Below, one piece after another: positions 49,111 through 61,919 of a stretch of DNA of 64,000 nucleotides. Location of the stretch: NCBI GenBank assembly GCA_003254885.1, contig QANT01005078.1:1-64000 (forward strand), read 5' to 3'. This stretch comes from Purshia tridentata (taxonomy: Eukaryota; Streptophyta; Magnoliopsida; Rosales; Rosaceae). Position 1 is the first letter of the stretch, and the number at the start of each line of letters is the position of its first letter. Position numbers and translations under genes: made by a program. The notes under the pieces are model-generated. The model ran no database searches and had not been told where the DNA came from. It was given only the letters and a program-made list of their open reading frames with translations.

Positions 49111-50219
49111 TAAGTGTAGCTGTAGATCTGTTCTCTCTTTGAACCAGTTGATACTTGATAGTTCGGCAGATGAAGCTAGCTGTCTTGGAATTTCCTGGAG
49201 AGCAGGACCCTGACCGGTATATGTTTCCAATTTGACTTTTGGAGGTCTTATGCTAAGAGCATATGAGAATATAGATGTCCTTCAGCACAGTGGGTCTGCA
49301 GGTTTTGTTACTTCAATTCAAGTCTTATTTAGTCTGCTTTTCTTTAAAATAAAGAAGCAGAAAAACTTTAAATATAAATACAATTCTATATTAAATAAGA
49401 AAAAATCAATTACCTTTCCGTTTCTCATGGAAGGAAAGAGAGGTATTTTTTTTATCATCTGTTATTTCTAGTCCTTCTTGCCTCATTCACTGAAGTATGA
49501 TTCTTAATTTCGTATGGAAAGATCAAGTCCGACCTCCTTCAATGGAAGCTTAACCAGAAATTTATAAGGTCATGCAACAACCGTATGATATATTGGTTCT
49601 AAATTCCAAGCCATCTTTTGCCATGAATCAACAATTTGAAGAACTTTTTTTTGTGTATTCTATTTCTGGTTTTGGAAAGTAAAAAGCCCCCTTCATATCT
49701 CTGCGTCTGCAAAGAATTCTCATGTTAAAATAGGCGTTTTCATAGCTGCAATTTACTTTTGCAATCTTTTATATATCAAAACCATAACCCCCACAGACCA
49801 CAGGAACCTGAGTTGCATGGCATGGCGATAATTAGGCAGATTTGTATGTAGAACTCAGTTGCCCACATTCTCTCCCTAAGGGCCTAACCAAGAACACGTG
49901 AAAGTGTGAAAACTGACACACACACACACACACCATTACCACAAAGTGGACTTGGGCTGCATTTAGTAATCAAGAATCATTTGGTCCACACACCCTTAAT
50001 TAGAGAGCTATTTCAGATTTCAATAATATAGTATACCTCAAAAGACTATATTAAGTTATTAACTGACATGAGTTCAAGGGCAAATTTATATAAAAACTAC
50101 TCTCTAAGACCTCCAAATAATAAGATAAACTCCTCCATTAATGAGTGAGTTTGTGAAAGTCTCCTCTTGAAACAATATATGCAATCTGAATCTTAATATC
50201 AAATACCAATGAAGGGTCA
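49111..50219. other. Convergent 3' region between XBAT and unknown gene
   Basis: Both flanking genes end here. T/A-rich sequence with a (CA)n run near 49917-49934; no gene is seen. Confidence 0.5.
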
Positions 50220-51644
50220 TCATTTATTGAGTTGTCCACAAAAACATGAAAACAGTAATGGAGTTCCGAATCCATTGCCATATTCTAATACTTCTCTGCT
50301 GGACCTTGTTCCACCATCTCCACTCTCTGAAGCACTTGACTCATGACCAGCTGCTACAACTTCACCACCCACAAACAGAGTGTTGTCATTTGAAACTGGC
50401 GCAGCCAGTGAGAAATCATCAGGCCCGTATTCGATTGGATGGCCATGATTGATCCTTCTGTTGTTAAAGTTAGCACTTGCTCTTCTTTCTGCCTCAAGAA
50501 AGTGACCCAGGGATGGGGTATTATTACTCACACTCACAATGTCTGTGGTTAGCTTGGAGCACAGTGACAAAAACCAAGGCTTGGATTTGTGGTTCTTTGT
50601 GTCTTTCGAGGTTTCGACTGTCCTTCCTCTTGTTGATCTTCGGGAGAGGTTTAAAATTCCAGAAACACCAATGAGGCTCCCCAGTGTGATGCTCTTGTCA
50701 TGGAAAAAAGACCCAGTAGACTGAAACCAGTTGCACATAAGAAAGAATCACTAAGAACATCTCTTGATTTTTACATGAAAGATCAGACCATGAACACAAA
50801 ATAAATTAATGTGAAGGAAGCTCCATATATAGATCATAGTTTAATATAAAAGGGAAGAGACTAATGTAAATTAATAGAGTCAAACCCCATGATGCCCTTC
50901 CACGTGAAAGAGTGAAAATGGGCTAATTCTTCTTTGTTTAGGCATGACTCAAATAATAGGCATCTCAGTCTCCAATCCACTGTAATGCTCTTTTTTAGCT
51001 ACAGGGATTTCCATTTACAACGACCATTTCTATAAGTTCACATGTATAATTCCAAGTTCCTGAATTATAATGTGTTTTTTACTTTTTGAGATGCCCATTG
51101 TTGTAATTCTGGAAGAAAATTATAAAACTTACAGTAGGTTATACACAGTTCCAATAGGAAATACATGGCGTACATTTTGATTTTTGAAAGATTCCATTTC
51201 AAAAAGACTAAAAATAACAGAGATGTCAGAGAAATCATGGAGGATGAGTACCCAAAAAGCAAAGAAGCATAAAAATAGAGTAGCAAGATGGGTTTCTTTT
51301 TGTATTTTATTATTCTGCTAATATTCCTATCTAGCTAATTCCATTACAGAAAATCTATACATACTAACCTCTGTATCAAGATCTGAAGAAGAAGCAGTGG
51401 AGGAGGTGGGAGAGGCAGTGACCAAAGTGCTGAATGAAGCCGCCGATCTAGAGAAATCCTGGTTTCTCATTAACCCAACTCTTGCATTCAGTGGTCGCAA
51501 TCCCAAAGGCCACCCTTCATCCTACACTCAAAACCAGAATAGATAGACAGATATACAGATGGGTTTTCTACTTCACCTCAAAACAAAGACTCCCTCATGA
51601 TCCAAATCACTTGAAAATTAAAACCCAGATAATAATGGCACATA

Positions 51645-51676
<32 letters not shown>

Positions 51677-51691
51677 TACCTGGTGATCCAT
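50220..51691 (-). CDS. Plant-specific protein of unknown function, 221 aa
   Basis: Exon 1 is only 12 bases (51691-51680, MDHQ), then exon 2 (51521-51369) and exon 3 (50720-50220); all GT-AG and phase 0, giving 221 codons plus TAA. Exon 2 reads DEGWPLGLRPLNARVGLMRN and continues into a Ser/Thr-rich stretch ending SSSDLDTE. Exon 3 opens STGSFFHDKSITLGSLIGVS, followed by basic SRRSTRGR. The C-terminal half has a Cys/Trp-containing KPWFLSLCSKL, LGHFLEAERRA, YGPDDFSLAAP and a hydrophobic end LLFSCFCGQLNK. The GWPLGL...NARVG and STGSFFHD..TLGSLIG motifs resemble a conserved plant family that includes At3g17950 (from memory). No enzyme domain, signal peptide or clear membrane helix. Function unknown. 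Confidence 0.82.
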
Positions 51692-53292
51692 GATTTTCTT
51701 CCTCCCTAGTATCTGGGAAACTGGGGCAAATGGCGAGGTCACCTCACACTTACAGAAAGAACTGTCATTTCCAACAACATGCTATGCTCTAAATGAGTAA
51801 ATGTACAGAGAACCAAAAATAAATAAATGGGGTTAGTAGGAAAAGATGGGTTTAGTCATTTAAAGTTAAAACAAGAAAGAAAAGAGAATCCCAGATAGTA
51901 GTGAAGTCCAAATAGACGAGTTGGACGAGAAAGACTGCTCCAAAAGCTTAGTGGGAAACGGCATTGCCTCTTTAATGCACAAAGGACTCGCAGAAAACAC
52001 AGACTGAGACAGAGATGGAGTGAGAGTGACGTCTTACCCTTTCGTCAAAGCATACACTGGTTTTGCAGACAGAATAGCTGGTTCCGAAGAAGAAGGGTGA
52101 GAAAATAAAATTTATACGAGAGTCAGAAAGAGAGCACGGCACAACAGAGAGGGGACCAGAAAAAGACCGCTCTTTATATCTTGCAAATGACCATGTTACC
52201 CCCCACCTTTAAATGGTTGGTTGCTCCCATTTATCAGAGTTCATACCTCTTGTTAAAACGTCTGCTAAAGATTTATTTTAGTTGTACCAAAAACAAGAAG
52301 AAAACTTTGGTTACAGGTACTCCATACCCATCATAATTTATAAGATAATTCTGATGAAAGTTGTTGTACAGGAAACATCGCTCTAAATAGTTATAGAAAA
52401 ATATCAGCATAATGCTCAACAATTACTAATTTGAATTGTATAATTAAACGGCTAGTAATTTGAATTGTGTAATTAAAAGGTCAGTTATTTTAGATTGTAT
52501 TAGAGAAATATCAGAGAAAAAAAAAATCCTACTAATAAAAAATGATGATACTATTCTATTAGCCTATTAGCACTCCTCATTTAGCTTGTTACATTCTTAA
52601 TTATAGTTTTTTTTTTTCACTCACAGTCTCACAGATAAAGTGCATGAAACCATGCCCACGAATCATGTTTAATAGGTTTTATCATTGAAATGGTGTAATT
52701 AATCATATTACTTTTCTACCAATGTCAGAAAAATTAATTAATGAAGTAACCGACGAATATAAGAATAACGAATTAAACTAAGAATCTTTTGCCAAAAAAA
52801 AAAACTTCAGAATTCATTTCAAAGTAAATCATGAAAAGCTCTTTTATAATTTGCTCTTGTAAAACAATGATCCTCCCATAGCGTGAGTAGGACCAATAGC
52901 ACTTTCATCCATACTCATTATCACCAAGATCTGCAAAAAGCAAAAACTAACTACACTTTCATGATTTGCATCACTGCACCATTAAAAGAATACACGACCT
53001 GAACACTGTTCTTGTTCCTAGTTGAGTTTCTACCTAGAAGGACATTGTGGCTACAAAAATTAGTCTAATGAAGATGCAAGAATCACTTCTATTATTCTAT
53101 AGTTCTATGCCACACAGAGCCAAATATCATTTCTCTCTGAAAGTGGGTCTCAATCTCACCTTTCGCAGTTGTGTGTATATGTTTTGAAAAAATGTACATG
53201 ATCTGTTAGCTAATAGTACACAACAGGGTGATTCTCAATATGTAATTCAGAGATACAGTAGACAATAAAAGCAGATGAGGAATGTTAGTGGA
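51692..53292. other. Promoter of unknown gene and intergenic
   Basis: Leader and promoter of the 50220-51691 gene lie at about 51692-52180, ending near a TTTATA-type motif. The remainder is AT-rich and includes the 3' UTR of the gene that stops at 53293. No other gene is seen. Confidence 0.5.
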
Positions 53293-55876
53293 TCATTGGT
53301 ATTGGTGGGCTTGACTTGCGCCTGGTCGGTACTCTCCAATTCCTAGCAGGTCCTGCAAATGTGAAGCTACATTATTGAAACTGGAACTTTCGGTAGAGAT
53401 GATTGTATCCAATGCCTACTAATATATAATGTCGGTTCTAGACAAACGACATTATGACAAATGAATCAGCATGAAAACAGGAATTGAAAATGAAAGTAAA
53501 CAAAAGCATATCATTGGGTCAAATTATCCCTTCTCTGGAGCAATATAGAAATTAATACAAGTTTATATCAATTAGGCAAGAGAGCCTACCTATGATAATT
53601 TATTCAAATTATCAAGCTTTTGATGTATGGGTTAGCAAATAAAGACTGGTAGCACGTAAACAGATGGCACATGCATGGTTCTGACACTTTTAAACTAGAT
53701 TATCTAATACCGATGGTTTGTAGTACTATCTTGTACTTTACTCCAAACCCGACAAGAAATCTGTGTTTTTGGTGGTCTTCCCAATGGAACCTCTAATTTT
53801 ACCCTCACTAATGATCAAAGATTCAAGATACAATGAAAACCATATCTTCATTCTGTAGAGGTAGTTGAAACTTGAAAGTGGATATTGCATTTGCCCTTGG
53901 TAGACAAAATTATCAAACTCATGGAAGCGACTCCAAATTTTATGGGGTTCAGCAAAACCATTATTTCTGTGTTCTAGTCTATACATCATGGAATTTAGGG
54001 CCGGAAACAACTATATGACAAGGTTGGACAGAAGTTGGATACAATTTAGGCCATTGGGGTTTGGCAGCTTTTTCCATCTTCTCTTAAAGTTCATCATAAT
54101 AGGATCGAAAACAAAACAATACCGAACTAACGCCCAATATATACCAAAGAGATAAGGATCTAAATGAGCTGAGGTGATACAAGCTAGCCTGAATTTGTAC
54201 AGCAGNAAATTATGAAGAAAACTTATCCTTTCCAATCCCCTCAAAATAGTGGGGATTAGCAAGGATAACATTTTCTTTGTAACTAAGCCATATTCTTTCC
54301 CTTTTCTTCCTTTAAGTTAGAAAAACACTCCATCTTTTTTCTTAAATACACATAGATTTACCATTTATCCTTTCCAATCCAATCCTAGACACCAAACGAG
54401 GCCTTAAAGTTCATCATAATAGGATCGAAAACAAAACAATACCAAACTAACACCCAATATATACCAAAGAGATAAGGATCTAAATGAGCTGAGGTGATAC
54501 AAGCTAGCCTGAAGTTGTACAGCAGATGACCATCAAAATTGACTAAGCAGTAAGTCATACTTGAACAAAGCATACATTGTGTATCATTGTATCAATGCCA
54601 GCCAGAATTTGAAAATGAAATCCAAAAGAAATATACACCAAGATATCAAATACCAACCAAAGCAATATAGAGAAGAAGAAAAAATATCTACCTGGCATGC
54701 TTTGTTTTTGGCCCTGGTCTCTGCTGTACTGGGAATATCATGATTTGGTTTTATGAATTTCTTCTCGCGCCGCTCACACGAGCCCCATCCATCTGAGAAC
54801 CTACCACCCCTAGTGACAGGGGAAGGAGGAAAAATAGCAAAACTAGTAACCATAACAAAGTGTGAAACTGTGAAATGATTAGGAATTAGATTACTATCTT
54901 ATGCTAGTTCCCAAAATCCGAAATCCATACTGCATGTAAGCCCGAACCACGAATTCAGCGCGCTGAACATTGCGGTTCTCATCAAACTCAATGCTCTTGT
55001 CTTTGATCTCAAAAGAGAGATTGAAGTAAAATGATATCTTCCTCCAACCTGTACAACACACACATCTCATTTAACATCTAGCATTAATTCCACGTCTGAA
55101 ACAATTTCTCAGAAAATCAGCAAAACCATTTACCTGACTTTTTTATGAATGGATGCCCAGAAATCATAGTGTAATCGGTTCTCTCCAAAATCTGTCAATT
55201 GAAATCACACACACACAGCAATCAATTGGGTCAAAACCATCTGTGGAATCAAAATTTCCCAAATTGAATTCACCATTAACTTAAATTAAATTGAAAACGC
55301 CAATTATGTAATAATGTTTACCGCCATAGCTGCATTCTGATACTCCTTGAACAAAGAAACCGAAGGAAACATCCCGGACAAGCTATGCACAGAGCTATCC
55401 CTCTCATCTCTTTTCGGCGCGTAGCTCACGGGGCTAGAAAATCTCCCGATTCCTGGCGACAAATGCGTTTCTGGAGATGAGTAGGCAGGCGTGGTAGGCG
55501 TTGTGGGCGTGCGCTGAACATTTCTGACCAAGGCGAGAGGACTAGTCTCGCTAATTTCCGAAGAAGAGGTCCTCGCGATCTTCCTCGGCGGGTGGAAAGC
55601 CGAAGGCTCCTCTATGACCTCTCCGCCCTCAGCGGAGGAGGCGGAGTCGGCGGATAAGGGGAGTCGAGGGGTCTTGAAGAGCTTTGGCGGCGGCGGAGAG
55701 GGATTTGAAATTGGGGACGGGCGAGGGTAATTTGGGTATTTGATTGCAATAAGCTTGCGGGAGTGGGATTTGGATTTGGATGAGTGCGAGGCTGCGGCGG
55801 AGTCGATGACGGCCCACAAAGCGGCGTCGTCGAGGTCCTTGTCGTCGGCGACGGCGTAGGTGTTCGGGGAGGCCAT
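53293..55876 (-). CDS. Unknown conserved protein with possible Rad52/Erf-like C-terminal domain, 302 aa
   Basis: Exons: 55876-55322, 55191-55134, 55048-54931, 54809-54692, 53352-53293; all GT-AG, closing to 302 codons plus TGA. The start is MASPNTYAVADD (context AACATGG); the frame is open upstream without an ATG. Residues 1-165 are Ser/Pro-rich and probably disordered, with a basic patch KSKSHSRK. Residues 185-300 form one conserved domain: GHPFIKKSGWRKISFYF, IEFDENRNVQRAEFVVRAYM, GRFSDGWGSCERREKKF, PNHDIPSTAETRAKNKACQD, LLGIGEYRPG. The order (strand with GWRK, two further strands, then a TAETRAKNKA helix) recalls proteins of the Rad52/Erf/RecT single-strand annealing fold. It is not the canonical plant RAD52. 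The function is a hypothesis only. Intron 4 is 1.3 kb and holds a duplicated block. Confidence 0.8.
54083..54525. repeat. 123-bp direct repeat pair in intron
   Basis: Copies 54083-54205 and 54403-54525, exactly 320 bases apart, begin cttaaagttcatcataatag and differ at three positions. An ambiguous base (54206) follows copy 1 directly, so an assembly problem is possible. They lie in intron 4 of the minus-strand gene. Confidence 0.9.
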
Positions 55877-56984
55877 GTTTGAAGTGAAGGAGAAGATCTG
55901 GTTTGTGTTTCTGAGCGTGAATAGTGAGAGCAATAAAACGCGCGGGAATCCAGCTTTCGAATTTAATTCAACGATAGTCTGCGGACCAGACTTGCATAAT
56001 ATTATGAGTCCTAGCTTTGAGGTCCAGACCCAAGCTGGGTGTCACATAATACCCTTTACCCGGCCCAGGTTGGCCTGATTTAAAACACATGAATGGCAAT
56101 GGGGCCACCTAGCTCAGACATTTAGTATACTAATATAAGTTATTCTATTAATTATTTTTCATGCTTAAGTCTTTATGAATTCCTAATGGTAAGCATAGAA
56201 TTAAATGTCAAAAATTTCTTCAAAACTTCTATTTTATTGAGATTTTGAAATATTAACAAATTGAAATTGTAATAATTTTATTAAAAGTTTCAATTATTTT
56301 AATCTAAATTTCAAACAAAATCGAAATTCTTTTGAAATTTTCATATTCGTGAACTCTCGAAATCAAAAGTTTAATTCTTTGAAGATAAATATACTCTTTG
56401 TTAAATTACAAAAATTGATTGTAATTAAAGAAGAAAGCTTGACAAATTTATAAATTAAAAAATGAGGGTCCTTGGGCTCACACAACTGATGGGTTGGAAA
56501 ACTGGTCTTGATAAACGCCAACTTTTACAAGCTTCTCTCTGATATGAATCTTGATTAAAAAATGCCTTGAATTTATTTAATTTAAAAATTGTAAATTTTA
56601 TCTAAAATAAGAATACATATCAATATATCACTAAAAGTCGCACCATACACATGAATCGATTTTTCTACATAAAAAATTGAATATTTCTAAATTAAAATAT
56701 TCGCATTCAATATCCCTTATGCAATATTGCTCAAAATTTACCAATTAGTCTTCACCAAATATCAACTTAAACAGTTTAGAACATAAGTGCCTTAGTTTTA
56801 GGTGAGTTTGAACACTACTATCTAACAATGTATCAAATCATATAGTTATTACTGTTATGCTTACTTCAATAGTTCAACTCAATACTGAGAAATTAAGAAT
56901 TAGTGGACTAAAATATGCACAAACTACGCGTGTCATCATCACCCTGCATCTCTGACAAATTATTCGAAAAACCAGAGTTTGTGA
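55877..56984. other. Intergenic
   Basis: Promoter side of the 55876 gene at first, then AT-rich DNA; 56900-56984 should carry the 3' UTR of the next minus-strand gene. No gene is seen. Confidence 0.5.
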
Positions 56985-57567
56985 TCATCCATCCTCACCC
57001 TTTGAAACGCCGCGTGACGATTTGCTCGAAACGACAATCGGAGTCTTGCAAGGTTCTACATCTACGTCCCCAAATTCCTGAATCAGATCCAAATCGTCCT
57101 TGAGACTAACAGCTTCCATGTCCGACGACTCCACCAGCACCTTCAGTTCGTTGACCGGCCATTCGAAATCTCTGACCTCTTTCTTCTGCGACCTCATCGT
57201 CTCCGGAACCTTCTTTGCGCGGCTCAGCTTGGAAGAGACCTCGGAGAGCAGAGCGCAATCCAAGTAATCTTCGAGCTTCTTCGTCGTCGTCGTTCTCACC
57301 TTGGATTGCGAATAGTTGTTGTAGCTAATTTGAACATCTTCCCTGCAAGAAAATTTATTAAGAAACTTTCGATTAAAGACCTCAATGTACAGAAATTGTT
57401 TACGAATTTGAAAGCGGTGTGCGTGAGAGATATAGGAAGTGCCTGGATGAGAAGGTTGAGGTCGGTGGCGGAGAGGAGGAGGAGGGTCGAACGAGGCGTC
57501 TCTGAATGTCTTGGACGGTGGCCAGAGGACTCCAACTGGAAGTTTTGGCTCTCTTTCCCTCTGCCAT
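56985..57567 (-). CDS. Small protein of unknown function, 173 aa
   Basis: Exon 1 is 57567-57404 and exon 2 is 57342-56985, joined across a very short 61-base GT-AG intron (GTAAAC ... TTGCAG). The start ATG has good context (AAAATGG) and reads MAEGKRAKTSSWSPLATVQD; the overlapping longer frame has no ATG. Exon 2 gives EDVQISYNNYSQSKVRTTTT, KKLEDYLDCALLSEVSSKLS, a basic RAKKVPETMRSQKKE patch, then acidic VNELKVLVESSDMEAVSLKD and DDLDLIQEFGDVDVEPCKTP. The N-terminus is Ser/Pro/Arg-rich. No membrane segment or known domain is visible; the basic then acidic pattern would fit a nuclear or regulatory protein. I do not recognise it. The intron choice is the main uncertainty. Confidence 0.6.
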
Positions 57568-58303
57568 TTTCACGCGCGATGTTGGAGTTCAAAGCAAGTT
57601 TAACTGATTAACCACTTTTATAGTCCAGCCCAACCAACGGTCGCACATATATCAACTTGTTGCAAAGAAAGAAACAAAATGGGCCGAATTCCCCCATGCA
57701 GGTGGCCCACTTCAAGGCCCAAGAACACTAGGCCTTCACAACTATAGTAAAACCCATCTTATTTATTAACTTTTCAAAATTTTTAAAATTTCCCCCCTGA
57801 AAGTATTGATCAAATAGCTTTACTTTTTATTTTTTTATCTGGATTGATCAAATAGTTTAAAAAATTAGAAATTTTAGAGAGGTTACAAAAGACCAAATGG
57901 AGACTTCGTAGTTAACCCTGAAAGAAGTGGAGGGTACCAAATTGAAATTATATATTGAATATAAACTAACAGTTAATTAATTACACAACTGAGATATATC
58001 AGTAGTAGTAGGCTAGTAGCACAAGAATGTGACTGCTGTATATTTCTGTGATTTGAAATAATAGACATACAAGCATATCCATTGGTTGTAATTTACAAAA
58101 CTTTGTGAGGATGAGCAGTTAGCTAGCTTTCACATTTACAACGAAATACCATCCTTGCAGTTTGATTTCACTGCAACAGGCTCTGACTCCTCCTAGTGTA
58201 CAAACTATTTATCCATGACACAAATGATGTTCTTCTAGGACAAAATTTGTTTCCTTAAAAAGTGAGAATGATCCAATCTTTTGCAGGGTCTCCAAAAACC
58301 AAA
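57568..58303. other. Intergenic
   Basis: A short promoter for the gene ending at 57567, then the 3' UTR of the WD40 gene (about 58000-58303). Nothing else is seen. Confidence 0.5.
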
Positions 58304-61300
58304 TTATGTAGGGCCTCCAAAGATATTGTTCTGCACCCTTCGTGGTAGCCCAAAATTTTGATATGCCCTGATCTCACCTTCCAGAGTAGCTGTGACAATA
58401 ACCAAGCCCCAAGCTGTTGTTTGCGTTGTTTGACTGGCATTGTTATTGCCACTGTCAAACCAGGACCAAGAGGAAGACCAAGATGATGTGGATGCACTGC
58501 CGGCAGAGATAGAAGGTGATTCACTACCATACCGAATAGAAGAAGGGTCTGAAGCTGAATTGAATGACTCGCCAATCCCGGAGTCTGTTCGAGAAATTTG
58601 AGCAGGATCGGGGTCTTCAGATGGGGGAGTTGATGGTGTCTCCACTGGTGCTGCATTAGCATTAGTATTAGTGTTTTTCTTTGGAAGAGGTGGCAACATT
58701 CTCTTGCTTGCACCTGCAGATTCTTCGTGATTAGACGATACACTTCCTGAATGCTGCTGCGTAGAGCGCTTTGAGTTCTTCTTATTAGATTGCACTGGCA
58801 TAGGTGGAGGGTCACCCTTTATGGTGCCAGGCCATGGGACTGCTACTGAAACATCTTTACACTGAAAATGTTCATGAGAACCGGCGTTGACCATGCTTCT
58901 TTTTCCATTGCCCGAAAGTCGGGGCTCTTCACGCCTCCAAACATACACTTGAGAATCTTCACTAGCACATACCACATACTTCCCATTTTGACTGAATGAA
59001 GCTCCAATTTGGCTGCTTGTGTTTCGGAAACCTATTATCAATTACATATTCAGTATTGTTCACCTGTAAATTGTAAGGAGGAAGCGAAATAGTTCTAAGG
59101 ATTAGATGGGATATATTATATATACCTCTAAACTTATGAGTGACAGTTGTACAACCATCCACAATCCGAATCCGGGAATCAGCAGAGGTAACAAGCATTT
59201 CTGATGGATTTATTGGCGAAAACTGTTCATAGGTAACAAGTACTTCATGAGCTAGCGCAAATTGATTCATTAGAGAGAAAATTTTGTTACATTACCTGGA
59301 AACCTGTGATTTTTTTGGCTTGATTCTTCTTCTTGTTTTGAATATCAATCTGACTATGCTGACTTAATTTACTATCTGAATTACGAAACAAAATGAGCCT
59401 TATCATAGACTGTCTGTATGAATAATTTCAAAACTAGAATAAAAGTTATGCAGGGGTTTCTTATTAATGCATTAGAATACCAACTCATACCTTCTGCACT
59501 GTACATATGAACGTTTCCTTTGTGTGAACCAACGATGGCAGCCTACAGTTATGAAAAGGTAAACAAGATCAATTGAAATCATAATGAAGTTTCCTAAATT
59601 GATTCAAATTGATTAATTTGAGATTTTTTTCGTAAACTTTATAAGCATGTTGAAGAGTACATGAAACCAGAAAAAAAAAAAAAAAAACTCTGAAAACCAA
59701 TATATATATATATATATATAATGGAGCTGGACCTGGCCATCTGGAGTGTAGCAAACAGCAGTGACCATTTCATGAAGATCAGTCCAGTCCACCACTTGTC
59801 GAACAGGTATGTTCCATACTCGAATCTTTGCATCAAGTGAGCCACTGATAAAATAATTATCATCCAAAGGATTGAACTGTATGCAAGTTACTGCCAAACC
59901 AAACCAGAAGTATCCCAGTAAAAACTCAAGAAGCAAATTAAGGAACAACATAAAATACATGTATGTACATATATGCTGCATTATATTATAGTGTGAAACC
60001 AAGCATATGCACAGCAGCTAAACATTATTGGCTTATACATGAATATCTTACCATAATCATTGTGGGCAAACAACTTTAAACATGTCTGTGTCTCTATATC
60101 CCATAATCTAACAGTTTTGTCCATTGAAGATGAAAGAAGTTGCTGCAAATCCATCAAAAAAATTAACCCATCTCCTACATTAAATCAGTATGTATATGCT
60201 ATTGAATTTAAGCTATAATTGAATTTCTCATGATGGCAATAAAGATTAGCAAATTAATTAAATCCTAATTACCTGAGATCTGGACCAGGACAGGTCCAAA
60301 ACAGCATCCAAATGACCTTCGAAAGAGCAGACGGGTTTTTCGGACAAGGAGAACACAGTTTCAGGCACATGGACATAGTCCGGGATGGGATTGGTTTTTC
60401 TGGCAGAGCCTCCCTTCCCCTTCTTCTTTTTCTCACCCGAACTCTCAGAAATAGACGGCGATCGATCCGGAGACGGACAAAACGACGGATGAAGCGGCGT
60501 CGAATTCCCTTCCAACGACATAATCTCACACTCTTGAACTTCCCAAACGTGAATAATCCGATCCTCTCCCGCACTAGCAAGAAACCTCGCGTCGAAGCTG
60601 AACTTGATGCTCCAAATCGAGCCCTCATGAGCCTGAATCTCTTGGCACAAATGCAATGCCGAGAGCTCCTTATACGACTTCCCGGTATGCCTAACTTTAA
60701 TCCACTCCGACGAGCCACCGCCGGCGGCGGCGTTCTTGCTCTTCTGGTCCGGCGACGGCAGAGGCGGCAGATGAGCCTCCCTTTCCTTCTCCCCAATCAA
60801 AACACTCACAGCGCTTCCCACGCCCTTTATGCTGTTCTTCAACAACGAAACCCCTTTTCTCTTGCTCATCATCCTCAGGCTCTTCGACATAAAAGAATTG
60901 GTCGCGCCCAACTTCCTCTCACTCCCGCCTTCGCTCGAAACGTTTTGGCGCCGCATCATCTCTTTCACTACCGGAGAATATCCAACGCATTTTTCAAACT
61001 CGTCGATCGTCAATTGCTTCCCCGTTTGAAGATCGCTGAACTTGTTCCAACTCCCGTCTTGATCGTACTCATTCACGATGAACTCCGTTCCCGTGTCCAG
61101 GTTTTTGATCAAGAAGAAAGCGCCTATCGAATTGTTCGTGAAGTCGACGGAGTTTCCCACGCTGGCGTGCCGGACTGACCTTCCGGCCGCTCCCTCGGCG
61201 TTTATCGCAGGTGACGCTCTGACCGCTTCGGTGTACGGACAGATTCGTGAGCGGGGAGCGGCTATGGAGGAGGACGTCCTCGTGAGGCGTTGCTTCGAGA

Positions 61301-61919
61301 CCGTTCCGATTACCTCCTCTTTTCTCCGCTTGTCGGCCGAGAAGGCCTCGATTTCTCCCTCGGAGCGGGACCGTACCAGCACTATCGGAACGACGGACTC
61401 TGGCTCGGGTTCAGCCTCGGGCTCGGGCTCGGGCTCGGGCTCTGCCTCTGGCTCGGGAACTGTTATGTCTTCCCGCGAGCGAGTAGGAGTCCGCGCGACG
61501 ACGCCGTTTGTGGTCTTGTTCGAAATGAGGCGTTTAAAGCTTGTAATCTGTTTGAAGCTGGTGATCTGGTCTTTTCCTCCGCCGGCCAAGCCCAGGCCCT
61601 GCAGCAACCGCTTCCGGCGTTCGGTGATGGAGCCCGGCGCCCCCATCCAGATGTTATAGTCGGGCGACATTGGAGAGATGGAGGGCGTCGAAGCCGCAGA
61701 GAAGCCTCGCAAATCGACGTCGTTTCGGACGGAGGAGGCGCAGGAGGCGAAGGACATACGACTGTCGTCGAAGTTACCTTCGTCGTCTGAGGATGAGGCC
61801 TCGAGGTCGAAAGGCGCGGCGGAGGAGGCGCGTTCGTAGGACTCGAAGAACCGGTCGTCCTCGTCGTCCCGGAGGCCGTCCCAGTTCATCGTCAAGGTCC
61901 TCTTGCGTTCCATGATCAT
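58304..61919 (-). CDS. WD40 repeat protein, WDR44-like, 950 aa
   Basis: Exons: 61919-60273, 60142-60052, 59890-59733, 59542-59491, 59375-59296, 59222-59126, 59031-58304; all GT-AG, closing to 950 codons plus stop. Residues 1-420 form a regulatory region: acidic start, a Pro-Glu/Ala-Glu tract (about 150-170), a conserved [20 protein letters not shown] block and [13 protein letters not shown]40 repeats begin near 435: [20 protein letters not shown] with DRIIHVWEV; then [15 protein letters not shown] with [18 protein letters not shown]-like [14 protein letters not shown] with DAKIRVWNI, and later [18 protein letters not shown] Ser/Pro-rich insert (about 755-900) precedes the last blade-like strand [10 protein letters not shown]. 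Animal WDR44 binds Rab11; the plant members are poorly studied. Start could be Met1 or Met3 (61913, better context). Confidence 0.93.

Noticed and set aside
60312-61178. 288-codon plus-strand open frame
   Set aside because: It is antisense to the well-supported first exon of the WD40 gene; its arginine-rich content mirrors the GC-rich sense strand and shows no domain.
61078-61790. Plus-strand frames of 166-193 codons
   Set aside because: Shadows of the Pro-Glu and Ser-rich coding region of the WD40 gene on the other strand.
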